From assembly GCA_041846575.1 (NCBI GenBank), contig JBGZFC010000055.1, positions 1 through 16,687 on the forward strand: DNA of 16,687 nucleotides. The letters run 5' to 3'. The notes below the pieces were generated by a model. It was not told where the DNA came from, searched no databases, and saw nothing but the letters and a program-made list of their open reading frames with translations. The position numbers and the translations under genes are program-made. Origin of the DNA: JBGZFC01 sp041846575. GTDB lineage: Bacteria; Bacteroidota; Bacteroidia; Bacteroidales; Dysgonomonadaceae. Shown here piece by piece: positions 5,599-14,688 of the stretch (the stretch's first letter is position 1; every line of letters begins with the position of its first letter).

Positions 5599-8500
5599 TT
5601 AATTTTCGCCAATCTTTACGATTTGTCCAATATGATTAATTCTAACTTTGACAATATTATTTAATTTAGATAAACTTTTCAATTGAATGTAACTAATATC
5701 CTGAAGTTCTTTCTTTTTATCCACCGTAGTTTCTATATGATGTCTGAAAATATAATCTCTAACAACACTATTACCATATTCTACTTTTGACATCGTTTGA
5801 ACTCTAAATAAGTTTTTGCTTATTATATTATTATTGTCTGGGTTGCGCAAGTCTATATCATTCGGGTCAAAATCATCAGAGGGGAACAGAAAATATTCGT
5901 TTTGCTTCATCGAGAAAAGAAACTGCCAGCCCAAATCTCTGTTTAGAGTCTTGTCAATTATAGGCAATCCTTGATTTACTCTTGCAACGGCTTCAAAAAA
6001 CGAAACTACACTATCCTGTAAATTGCCATTTTCATCTTTGTAAATAGCTACGTGATGATTGTTTCCGGTAGCGACAAAATCAACTGCAATTTTATTTCCG
6101 CTCTCGTCTGAAATTTCTTTTCCATTAAGGTCTTTTTTATAATGTAATGCTTCTGCGTTCTTAACTCCCGTTATGGTTACTCTTTTTATTGAGATTCCTT
6201 TTTCCTTATTAAGCCAAATTGGATTTTTATCTAAATCGGAAAATGCTTCTTTTGCATTTCCACCAAATTCTTTTAAACGATTTTCTAAAATCCGCCTTAT
6301 TCCAACATCAATAACCTTGTCAATTTTCAAATCGGGGGTTATGTCTTTTCGAATAGTGTAAACATCTTCAAACCAAATAGTTTTTATTCTTTCGGGTAAA
6401 GTTAAAGTTTTATCATCGTTTAAATATATAGGATTTTTAGATAGACTATTTTTTCCTGTAAAAGCTTTCTTTGGATCTAAATTAAACTCTTCTAATCTGC
6501 TCATTAAAGCTTTTCGGTAACTTTTGTTTGCAACTTGTAATATTTTCTCCTTAGTAAAATCAGAACCGATTTTCTCTTCGTTTTGAGAATATTGTTTTAT
6601 ACGACCATAAACAGTTTCTTTATGTAGTTGTCCCCTTGGGGTAAGTTCTGTCTTTTCAATTGTTCCTTTTTTTGTTTTGATTTTGTTCTTGTTAGATGTT
6701 ACTACCTTAGTTTTTGACTTTATTGACACTAAAATATTTTCGAGATGATGTTTTGCTTCTTCTCTAAAATTCTCAGTTGGAGCTATAAAGCGACGTTTGC
6801 GGTTTACAACTTCGGTAATGACTTTTTCAACTCCATAGATATTGCTGTTTCTATCACTTTTTGCATTTAGATTGTTCAAATATTGAATATGATTATGGGT
6901 AGTAAATGCGACTGTAAGTGCGTCCATAGCATGATGACGGTGGTCGTTTCGTTTCGACCAATCGATTATTCTCTCTTTTGTTCCACCATCTTTTTTCTCA
7001 ACAATCTCAGTCAGTCCTAATTTTTTGTATTTGTCAAAATTTAATTCTTGCATTACATTTACCAAATCCCAATCTTGTCTTAATCGGTCAGTTATTGAAC
7101 CGGTTGTTGGTGTTACTGTTCTGCAAATTGTCAGTAACATTTCTCTTGCTTTTCGTGCAATGTACTGACTATCTCGCAAGTCTCTTTCAATAAAACCTTT
7201 GCCGATGTCTTCGGTGCGCATTTTCAACTTGCTATATTTAGCTTTTGAAATTCCATTTTCTTTTTGTTTGTAAAGCATATCAATACGAGAAAGATATTCA
7301 TCAGCTTTTTCTTTGCCGTATTTTCGTTCAACATACTCAATGGCAGTTTCATTAGCTTTGTCTAAATTATCTTTTCGAGTTTCGATTGTTTTGTTTGAAA
7401 AACTGTCGTCAAATAGCTTTGATTGCGGAATAATATGTTCGATGTCAAATTCTTTTGAAAAAAGTTTTTCCCTTGGGATATACGTATTAGAATACAATGT
7501 GTGATAGCCATTTAGTTTTAATTCGTCGTAAAGTTTATAGCGAATTATGTCGTTTTTAGTTGGATTTTTTATACCAAATTCTGTAATTAAAAGTTTCCTG
7601 ATTTTTTCGTGTTCCGTCTTCGCATTGTTGATACTTGCTGTCATTTTGGCTCTTTCCCCTGCATTTTTCTTTAATTCACGTGCTAACTCAATTCTAATTT
7701 CGTCTGGTTTTCCTAATTCCGGGTCTTGAATTATAGCATTAATTACATTAACTAATTGATTTAGAATTTTTTCTACAACAGGATTTCTTAAGCTATTTTT
7801 AGGAAGTAATTCTAATAATGGTTTTAATTCGCGGCTTTCTATTTCAGCTTTACTTAGTGATGACGAGTGATTGTATCCTGCTTCTGCACAAGCTTTATCG
7901 TATGTGTTGTCTTTGATAAATGGATATATTTTACGAATAGCTTTAGCACTCAAATTTCCATAGTCGGGTAGGAGTGTAATGTTGGCAAGTAGCTTAGCAT
8001 GCTCTTCTTTGAAACCAAACTTTTTGTTCAGTAATTTATAAAGTAGCTCATTGCCACTATTTGAATTGTCGCTTTCATAAGAGTAAAGTAAATGCCATAG
8101 CTGATAAGATGGTTGCATCTCAAACTCTTTTCCTTCTAATTCTGCATCGAAATTCAAGATTTCGTGATTTACATTTATTGCTTTGAATAATGTTGATATT
8201 ATTTCTTTGGCTTCTTTTGCTGAAATATCAGAAAGATTAACCTCTTCATGTCCCTCTATTTCAAAAATTTTGAAAAAAACTTCATACAAAGCTCTGTTTG
8301 TTTTATTTCCCTCTACTTCACTGTAGTTTATTTCCCAATTTTTAGAGTTGTAGCCGAGAGTCTTTAATACACTCTCTTTTTTTAGGTTTCCTTTTATATT
8401 TAATTCTTCAAAAAGCAGTTGTTTGGCTTCGTCGTCTAATACGAAAATTTCGTCGGTCGTTGTGTTTTTCAGTTTTAGATTATTTAGATTTTGCCAAATT

Positions 8501-9747
8501 TTAAATTCTTGAAATAGTGGACTTGAACGCGGAATAACTCTTAATCCTTGAGTTTTTGTTACTTTCTTTCCATCTTTCTCTATAATAGCATCTTTCTTCT
8601 CGAATTCGCAAAAGCTAATTAGTGATTTTTGAGATTTTAGTTTTCGCTGGTAAAAGATAATAATGTTACGGATTTCCTCTTTCAGCTCAATAGTTAGTAG
8701 CTGCGGGTAAAATTGAGATTGGGTTTCCCATATCTTTTCAAATTCATCCAAATAGTCTTGTCGGTAAAAAACTTGATTTTTAAGCCTTATGTGTGGATTT
8801 TTATTTAGTTGTGAATAGAGATATTGCCCTACGGTTTGATTGTTGAAAAATAGCTCTTTACTTCTATCGCTTATAGCTCCTAAGTATCCGCTTGAGTTAG
8901 TGATGTTTCCATTGATTTCAGCTATTACAAAAGCGACTTCTTCTTTTTCGAGTTGCTTGCTTAAAGCTTCACTTCGCCATTTGTATGCCTGAATTTTCTT
9001 TTCATCTCTTGTGCCTTTGTTCTCAGCAGTATTAAATCCATATTTGCTCCAAAAAATAGCGGAAGTAGCTCGTAAGCCTTTACCGTGAATCTCTTTTCGC
9101 AGTTCATCAGTCAATAGTTCTGGGTAGAACTGTTGTTGGAATTCCCAGATTCTATCTAATTCTCTTTGTAAGTCAGAGCGATAGAAGTCAGGTAAATATT
9201 TTTTACCGTTTAATAATAGTTGAAGGCTGTACTGACCCGGGGTTAAATTGTTTTCGTAAAGCGTTTTAGCCACCTGCATTCCGTCAATTATTTGCCCTTC
9301 CTCTTCATTTTTTGCCTTTCTACTACTCTTGTAACCACGTTTTTTGTTTATCATTAAGAGAATTCGAGCAAAATCCTCTAACTCTACTTTATCACTTGCA
9401 CTTTTAGCACGCAACAAATAGGTAGAATGTGTTGTGTTTTTACCTTCTTCGGATAAAATTGTTTGGTCTTTTATAATGTTGTTTTCCTGCAAAACTTCAA
9501 TTAGATTATCTCGGCGAAGTTTGTATCGGTCTAAATTTCTCCTTGCAGAACGTTTTAATGTTCTGTCTGCATTTGTAGAAATTGGTTTGCCTTGTTCAAA
9601 ATTTGTTTGCTCATCTGTTGTTAATGGATTTACTCTCACGCCTAAACGAATGATTTTAGAAGTTTCGTCTGTTTCTTTTCCTTTTTCGTGCACAAAAGCC
9701 CAACCAATGGAAGTTGTGCCAAGATCTAAGCCAAGGATTTTTCGCAT
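5599..9747 (-). CDS. cas9: Cas9 RNA-guided endonuclease (type II-C, large Bacteroidota form)
   Basis: This 1382-residue protein cuts double-stranded DNA under crRNA:tracrRNA guidance. RuvC-I has Asp8 in KILGLDLGTTSIGW. The arginine-rich bridge helix lies at about 60-80 (RTLKRSARRNLDRYKLRRD). RuvC-II has Glu687 in EIRIELAREL. The HNH nuclease shows FDIEHIIPQS with His771, followed by Asn785 and Asn794. RuvC-III has His939 and Asp942 in DHRHHAMDALTVAF. All catalytic residues are present and the frame is unbroken. It is much longer than the Neisseria II-C enzyme (about 1080 residues) but similar to other Bacteroidota Cas9s. The recognition lobe holds two copies of a similar block (171-220 and 307-359). 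It is the first gene of the cas9-cas1-cas2 operon. The PAM cannot be read from the sequence. Confidence 0.98.
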   Translation of the reverse strand: MRKILGLDLGTTSIGWAFVHEKGKETDETSKIIRLGVRVNPLTTDEQTNFEQGKPISTNADRTLKRSARRNLDRYKLRRDNLIEVLQENNIIKDQTILSEEGKNTTHSTYLLRAKSASDKVELEDFARILLMINKKRGYKSSRKAKNEEEGQIIDGMQVAKTLYENNLTPGQYSLQLLLNGKKYLPDFYRSDLQRELDRIWEFQQQFYPELLTDELRKEIHGKGLRATSAIFWSKYGFNTAENKGTRDEKKIQAYKWRSEALSKQLEKEEVAFVIAEINGNITNSSGYLGAISDRSKELFFNNQTVGQYLYSQLNKNPHIRLKNQVFYRQDYLDEFEKIWETQSQFYPQLLTIELKEEIRNIIIFYQRKLKSQKSLISFCEFEKKDAIIEKDGKKVTKTQGLRVIPRSSPLFQEFKIWQNLNNLKLKNTTTDEIFVLDDEAKQLLFEELNIKGNLKKESVLKTLGYNSKNWEINYSEVEGNKTNRALYEVFFKIFEIEGHEEVNLSDISAKEAKEIISTLFKAINVNHEILNFDAELEGKEFEMQPSYQLWHLLYSYESDNSNSGNELLYKLLNKKFGFKEEHAKLLANITLLPDYGNLSAKAIRKIYPFIKDNTYDKACAEAGYNHSSSLSKAEIESRELKPLLELLPKNSLRNPVVEKILNQLVNVINAIIQDPELGKPDEIRIELARELKKNAGERAKMTASINNAKTEHEKIRKLLITEFGIKNPTKNDIIRYKLYDELKLNGYHTLYSNTYIPREKLFSKEFDIEHIIPQSKLFDDSFSNKTIETRKDNLDKANETAIEYVERKYGKEKADEYLSRIDMLYKQKENGISKAKYSKLKMRTEDIGKGFIERDLRDSQYIARKAREMLLTICRTVTPTTGSITDRLRQDWDLVNVMQELNFDKYKKLGLTEIVEKKDGGTKERIIDWSKRNDHRHHAMDALTVAFTTHNHIQYLNNLNAKSDRNSNIYGVEKVITEVVNRKRRFIAPTENFREEAKHHLENILVSIKSKTKVVTSNKNKIKTKKGTIEKTELTPRGQLHKETVYGRIKQYSQNEEKIGSDFTKEKILQVANKSYRKALMSRLEEFNLDPKKAFTGKNSLSKNPIYLNDDKTLTLPERIKTIWFEDVYTIRKDITPDLKIDKVIDVGIRRILENRLKEFGGNAKEAFSDLDKNPIWLNKEKGISIKRVTITGVKNAEALHYKKDLNGKEISDESGNKIAVDFVATGNNHHVAIYKDENGNLQDSVVSFFEAVARVNQGLPIIDKTLNRDLGWQFLFSMKQNEYFLFPSDDFDPNDIDLRNPDNNNIISKNLFRVQTMSKVEYGNSVVRDYIFRHHIETTVDKKKELQDISYIQLKSLSKLNNIVKVRINHIGQIVKIGEN

Positions 9748-9786
9748 AAATATTTATTTTTGAGTGTTTTGATCTATGTGTTTTTA

Positions 9787-9817
9787 CAAAAATAAGCAGT
9801 TATATGTTATTATCAAA
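9787..9817 (-). promoter_or_regulatory. Promoter of the cas9-cas1-cas2 operon
   Basis: On the minus strand, TTTG (9817-9814) is followed after 19 nt by TATTTTTG (9794-9787), an exact match to the Bacteroidota promoter pattern. Transcription should start near 9780, giving a 5' leader of about 33 nt before the cas9 ATG at 9747. Confidence 0.8.
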
Positions 9818-9911
9818 ACAATATAAATAAAATTATCGAAAATATACACTATTAAAACTAATAATATTGCATCGCATATCGCTCCCAATAAATAAGCGGA
9901 GTCATATTAGA

Positions 9912-9957
9912 GTTGTGAGAGAATATAAGTTACATTAAGTTTGCTACTCAAATCACT
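9912..9957 (+). promoter_or_regulatory. Repeat-like promoter A, in line with the tracrRNA
   Basis: GTTGTGA (9912-9918) is followed by TAAGTTTG (9936-9943), so GTTG and the -7 box are 20 nt apart, exactly as in CRISPR repeats 3 and 4. About half of the 46 positions match repeat 3, with the matches concentrated in GTTGTGA and the -7 box. It could be a diverged repeat or simply a promoter. Predicted start is near 9950, reading toward the tracrRNA. Confidence 0.45.
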
Positions 9958-10033
9958 ATGTAAACCGTCGGATGTGCAAAACGATAATTGTATAGAATAA
10001 CTTTTAATATATTATATGTAGATAGTTTATCGA

Positions 10034-10053
10034 GTTGTGAATTTGCTTCAAAA
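10034..10053 (+). repeat. Degenerate CRISPR repeat (5' block only) upstream of tracrRNA
   Basis: GTTGTGAATTTGCTTCAAAA copies the first 20 or so bases of the array repeat, with one T gained after AATT and one T lost from the TTT run. Its GCTTCAA matches the tracrRNA anti-repeat (TTGAAGC) better than the array repeats do, since those carry an extra T here. The downstream part of the repeat is not conserved. It has the same orientation as the array, which makes a stray relic or a crRNA-like segment both possible. Confidence 0.65.
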
Positions 10054-10158
10054 TTTTCAAATACTTCATTCCGATTTCTTATATACATACTTGGCATCAT
10101 CTGCTCATTATTTTCTTAAGTTATTTTATTGGTAAAGTTAGAGTTTTTTTTATAAAAA

Positions 10159-10190
10159 CTTGTGTGGTCAACAAATAATTTATATTTTTG
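10159..10190 (+). promoter_or_regulatory. Promoter of the tracrRNA
   Basis: CTTG (10159-10162) and TATTTTTG (10183-10190) are 20 nt apart, a near-exact match to the Bacteroidota promoter pattern with one mismatch in the -33 box. The start is expected near 10197, 6 nt before the anti-repeat. Confidence 0.75.
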
Positions 10191-10196
10191 TATCAT

Positions 10197-10279
10197 AAAT
10201 AATTGAAGCAATTCACAATAAGGATTATTCCGTTGTGAAAACATTTAGCGCCTCGCCTATCTGCGGGGCATATTTTTTT
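10197..10279 (+). ncRNA. tracrRNA of the type II-C system
   Basis: This RNA of about 83 nt pairs with crRNA and loads Cas9. Its anti-repeat TTGAAGCAATTCACAAT (10203-10219) is complementary to the first 18 nt of the repeat, with one bulged T and one G-U pair. Next comes TAAGGATTATTCCGTTGTGAAAAC, broken here as TAAGG-ATTATTCC-GTTGTGAAAAC, with the short GGA/TCC nexus hairpin (10222-10231). Its ACAATAAGG...CCG...TGAAAA pattern resembles the Neisseria II-C tracrRNA nexus. The 3' end is a 7-bp hairpin, GCCTCGC (10250-10256) with GCGGGGC (10263-10269), followed by seven T (10273-10279) as intrinsic terminator. It is transcribed divergently from cas9, about 450 nt from the cas9 start codon. The 5' end is predicted from the promoter. 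Confidence 0.92.
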
Positions 10280-10326
10280 AATCTCCTTTATTTATTATTG
10301 TATATATTTGTAAAAGGGGGCAAAAG

Positions 10327-10343
10327 AAGGGGCTGTCTCAAAA
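10327..10343 (+). repeat. Terminal inverted repeat of the IS1182-like element (left)
   Basis: AAGGGGCTGTCTCAAAA is an exact inverted match to 11963-11979. It lies 47 nt after the tracrRNA terminator's T run, so the insertion spared the tracrRNA. Confidence 0.88.
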
Positions 10344-10423
10344 CGAAACAGTCACTTTTTTTATATCACGCAGCGAAAATGATTTTTTCTCTCACCGATT
10401 CTTCAATTTTGGCAAATCCGGCA

Positions 10424-11901
10424 TCATAAAAGACAAAAACTGCAGAAAAACATAAAAAGACACTCGTTTTTTGTGGTTCTGATGTATTTTTTCCCGCATT
10501 CTCCATTTTTTCTGTGCAGTTTTAGTACATTAAAAGCAACTGCGAATATCGCGAAGTCCATCATCACTTTTTCTCTGTGACGATTCAAATTGTGGTTTAC
10601 TTCGATTCTTCTCTCTCCCTTTGCCTTATGGCACAAGCTTCTAAGCGGACAGCCCGTGCAGTTTTTTGCTCCGTAAATAGATATGTGCGATACAAATCCG
10701 CTCTCGTTTTTACGACTTGTATTGCCTACTTTATCAATATGTTGCCCCATTGGACAAACATAATAGTCTTGTTCTTTATTATAGTAGAGGTTTTGAATAA
10801 GAAATCCGTTATTTTTAAATTTTTTACTGTTCTCTTTATGAAAATAGTTATATTTGACGTATGCCTTTATTTCATTCTTCTCCATAAACTCGTAATTTTC
10901 CTCACTGCTATAGCCTGCATCAGCCACATTCTTTTCAGGATATTTGTCGTATCGTTCTTTAAATTCATCAAGAAAAGGTATCAATGTTAATGTATCGCCC
11001 GGATTGGGATAAAAGTCGTAATGTGTAGAAAATTGGTTTTCGGTGACTATTTGAACATTGTGAGCAGGTCTAAGCTGTACGTTTTTCATGTGGTCGTCTT
11101 TCTTTCGCATAAAAGTAGCTGGGTTATCTGTCTTAGAGTAGCTGTTGCGATTACCTAATACTTTTAGATGATTTTCATATTCTTGAAGTTTTGGAAGGTG
11201 CTTTTCTTCTAGTGTTTTGATGGCTTTTTGTTCCGTTTTAGTGCGGTTCTCGCGGTTGATGGCGGCAATGCGTTTTTTTCAGTTCTTCGAAGTTAATTGG
11301 AGTAGGTGGCTCGTTATCCGAACGATTGTCATCGGCAATGCTTTCTTCAACCTGTTCCAATATCTTTCTTATTTTCTCTTCCAGCTTGGAATTGTTCTTT
11401 TCAACTTATTTACGCCATACAAAGGTGTAGCTATTGGCTCGCGATTCGATTTTGGTGCCATCCATATAGGCTATATCCAAACTAAGATAGCCCATATAAA
11501 CCAGTAATTTAACCTCTTGCGTAAAAACATCATGAATTGTATTTTTCAAGTGAGAGGAACAGAAACTATTGATTGTATTATGGTCGGGAGTTTGATTACC
11601 CGAAAGCCACATAAAACTAAGGTAGTCGTTGAGTGCATTCTCTATTTTACGACACGGATAAATGTTATTCAGGTAGCTGAAAACAACCACTTTTAGCATC
11701 ATGCGTGGATGATAGGTACTCAAGCCGCCTCTTTGTAGGTGTCTATAACACGACTGATATCAAGATTGTCGATTGTTTGACTAACTAAGCGGGCGGGCGA
11801 ATATGTCGGTAGTTTTTCGTATAGACTTGGAGGGAATAGTACAACTTTTCCTTGATTATACTCTTTGAAAACAGGCTTTGCCGTATTCTTTTATTTTGCA
11901 T
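10424..11901 (-). pseudogene. IS1182-family transposase, multiply broken
   Basis: Reading on the minus strand from ATG 11901, pieces in different frames together give an IS1182-type DDE transposase: KPVFKEYNQGKVVLFPPSLY, a DUF772-like segment (LSTYHPRMMLKVVV, TPDHNTINSF), the first catalytic Asp in YMDGTKIESR and the second in NVADAGYSSEENYEF, then the Cys motif CTGCPLRSLCHKAKGERR. Lesions: a shift near the start (about 11885), a one-base loss near 11737 (KE[G]GLSTYH), an in-frame TAA at about 11403 after SYTFVWRK, and an extra A in a seven-A run near 11272. After NHNLNRHRE the text jumps to MMDFAIFAVAFNVLKLHRKN, which indicates loss of about 40 residues, including the region of the third catalytic residue (Glu). 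A -7 box TATCTTTG lies at 11936-11929. Confidence 0.85.
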
Positions 11902-11962
11902 TTAAGATACTAAAATATAGCCAAATATCAAAGATAAAAGACAAAAAAGAGGCTGTCTTTAA

Positions 11963-11979
11963 TTTTGAGACAGCCCCTT
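11963..11979 (+). repeat. Terminal inverted repeat of the IS1182-like element (right)
   Basis: TTTTGAGACAGCCCCTT is the exact reverse complement of 10327-10343 and marks the transposase-start end of the element. Confidence 0.88.
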
Positions 11980-12120
11980 TTTCATCAAATTTTTGCTGTT
12001 CTGCAATTTTGTTAGAAAAATATTGATTTTTTTATTCCGTATAAAGTGCTGTGTACCAGCGTGTAAATTAAAAAAGTTGCAATTTCCTCTAAAAAAAGTT
12101 TCAAAAAAAAACAAAAAAAT

Positions 12121-12151
12121 TTTGCGGATAAAAAAAAAGTATCTATCTTTG
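12121..12151 (+). promoter_or_regulatory. rRNA operon promoter
   Basis: TTTG (12121-12124), 19 nt, TATCTTTG (12144-12151): exact match to the Bacteroidota consensus. It is preceded by long A tracts (12090-12120) that look like an UP element. Start is expected near 12158. The 140 nt between the IS end and this promoter (11980-12120) hold no other feature I can support. Confidence 0.85.
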
Positions 12152-12157
12152 CATCCG

Positions 12158-12424
12158 CTTTTGAGAAATCAAGGTATTTTTTAAAAAGAAGAGATCTTTA
12201 GAATATTTACATATACGTTTTTATAGACAAGTAGTACAATAAGTTTTGCCTTTGAGCAAAAGGCAAACGAGGTACCCGTTCAATTTAAAAACCAACGATA
12301 ATAAAAAACGTGAAAAAGAGCTTAGGGTAATCTTGCGGTATCGTTATGGAGTCAATAATCGGGCTGTATCTGCTGTAGATTCACATTTACAGATTTGAAT
12401 GGTTCTGATAAAATTTTATAATAT
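12158..12424 (+). other. rRNA leader region
   Basis: This is the transcribed leader between the promoter and 16S, with no gene. It contains a boxA-like sequence GATCTTTAGAA (12193-12203) and a 9-bp hairpin, TTTGCCTTT (12245-12253) with AAAGGCAAA (12259-12267). The hairpin has no T run, so it is more likely a processing or antitermination structure than a terminator. Confidence 0.6.
12193..12203 (+). promoter_or_regulatory. boxA-like antitermination site in the rRNA leader
   Basis: GATCTTTAGAA resembles boxA (E. coli TGCTCTTTAACA), which recruits the Nus/SuhB antitermination complex. A matching GATCTTTGACA lies before the 23S gene at 14567-14577; paired boxA sites in leader and spacer are usual for rRNA operons. 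Confidence 0.5.
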
Positions 12425-13952
<1,528 letters not shown>

Positions 13953-14188
13953 GGAGAATCCACTCGATTAAACGAGATACATCCGATTATGACCGGCATT
14001 ATTCGACACCAGAAAATCGAATAAGCTCTTTTCACTTTTTTAAAAAAGATTTAGAGAAACGAGGTATCTTAAAAGTCACTTGACTAAAGGACATTATGTA
14101 TAATCAATAAATCACCGGATAAACCCGGAAACAGCAGACCATCTCCCGTGGATTTAATCTGACAGAGGGATGCCGACGCAAGCCAGCC
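13953..14188 (+). other. 16S-tRNA-Ile spacer
   Basis: Non-coding part of the rRNA transcript with no gene. It probably contains processing stems, but I could not define a convincing long helix by eye. Confidence 0.6.
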
Positions 14189-14262
14189 AGTCCTATAGCT
14201 CAGTTGGTTAGAGCGCTACACTGATAATGTAGAGGTCGGCAGTTCAACTCTGCCTGGGACTA
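14189..14262 (+). tRNA. tRNA-Ile (GAT)
   Basis: 74 nt. The acceptor stem pairs AGTCCTA with TGGGACT (one G-T pair) and the discriminator is A14262. The D-arm is AGCTCAGTTGGTTAGAGC. The anticodon stem CTACA/TGTAG has loop CTGATAA with anticodon GAT at 14223-14225. The T-arm has GTTCAACTC. CCA is not encoded (the next bases are CGA), so it must be added after transcription. The position in the 16S-23S spacer, before tRNA-Ala, is the common arrangement. Confidence 0.97.
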
Positions 14263-14316
14263 CGACCAAGATGGTAATTATTAATTAATAATTTTTAATT
14301 ACTAATTAAAGAATAT

Positions 14317-14390
14317 GGGGGATTAGCTCAGCTGGCTAGAGCACCTGCCTTGCACGCAGGGGGTCGACGGTTCGAATCCGTCATTCTCCA
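14317..14390 (+). tRNA. tRNA-Ala (TGC)
   Basis: 74 nt. The acceptor stem pairs GGGGGAT with ATTCTCC (two G-T pairs) and the discriminator is A14390. The D-arm is AGCTCAGCTGGCTAGAGC. The anticodon stem CCTGC/GCAGG has loop CTTGCAC with anticodon TGC at 14351-14353. The T-arm has GGTTCGAATCC. CCA is not encoded. It is the second tRNA of the spacer. Confidence 0.97.
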
Positions 14391-14688
14391 CGAAGGCTGA
14401 AAAAAAGAGCGACAAGCGAGTTGCCAAACCTAAAAGAAGCAGGCTTAGTGAAAAGGCAAAAAAAAAGTTTGAAAGCCCGTCGGGGGCGATATTAATTAAA
14501 AATTAATGAAATCGGTTCAAATCCGTATCAAACCGCTATCGACACGCTTAATAAGCGAGACGAAACGATCTTTGACATGATGTATCAACAGTAAAAAGAG
14601 CAAATTAGAGAAAAATTAACGAGCAAACGTTAGTATTCATCAAACCCGTAATCTCTTGTAACAACAAGATTTGTTCGGGACAAACGAA
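14391..14688 (+). other. tRNA-Ala-23S spacer
   Basis: About 300 nt without a gene. It holds a tRNA T-arm-like fragment GGTTCAAATCCG (14515-14526) without a matching acceptor stem, and a boxA-like site at 14567-14577. Confidence 0.6.
14567..14577 (+). promoter_or_regulatory. boxA-like site upstream of 23S
   Basis: GATCTTTGACA matches the leader element GATCTTTAGAA (12193-12203) at 8 of 11 positions and sits about 110 nt before 23S, where spacer boxA sites occur in rRNA operons. Confidence 0.45.

Larger units (their letters stand above)
9818..10158. other. Gene-free region between cas operon and tracrRNA
   Basis: About 340 nt of AT-rich sequence with no convincing ORF on either strand. It is not empty: it holds a repeat-like promoter pattern at 9912-9957, a weak promoter-like pattern at 9973-10005 and a degenerate CRISPR repeat at 10034-10053, all on the + strand and all in line with the tracrRNA downstream. 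They are listed separately. Confidence 0.6.
10327..11979 (-). mobile_element. Decayed IS1182-like insertion sequence
   Basis: The element is bounded by perfect 17-bp terminal inverted repeats, AAGGGGCTGTCTCAAAA (10327-10343) and its reverse complement (11963-11979). It contains one transposase gene on the minus strand that fills most of its 1653 bp. No clear target-site duplication is visible next to the ends. The transposase carries several lesions, so the element cannot move itself, although its ends could still be used by a related active copy. It separates the CRISPR locus from the rRNA operon. Confidence 0.85.

Noticed and set aside
5291..9763. Several + strand ORFs of 60-109 codons antisense to cas1 and cas9
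   Set aside because: They are reverse-strand shadows of strongly supported genes.
10034..10053. A second tracrRNA on the minus strand, since the degenerate repeat reads as an anti-repeat there
   Set aside because: The minus strand sequence after it (CTCGATAAACTATC...) has no nexus hairpin or terminator, and no consensus promoter was seen before it.
10303..10310. TATATTTG as a promoter reading into the IS1182-like element
   Set aside because: No -33 partner at the right distance and no gene downstream on that strand.
10577..10990. A 137-codon + strand ORF with hydrophobic sequence
   Set aside because: It is antisense to the transposase pseudogene and is explained by the reverse reading of that gene.
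14457..14540. A third, decayed tRNA in the 16S-23S spacer
   Set aside because: GGTTCAAATCCG looks like a T-arm, but no acceptor stem, D-arm or anticodon arm can be assembled around it.
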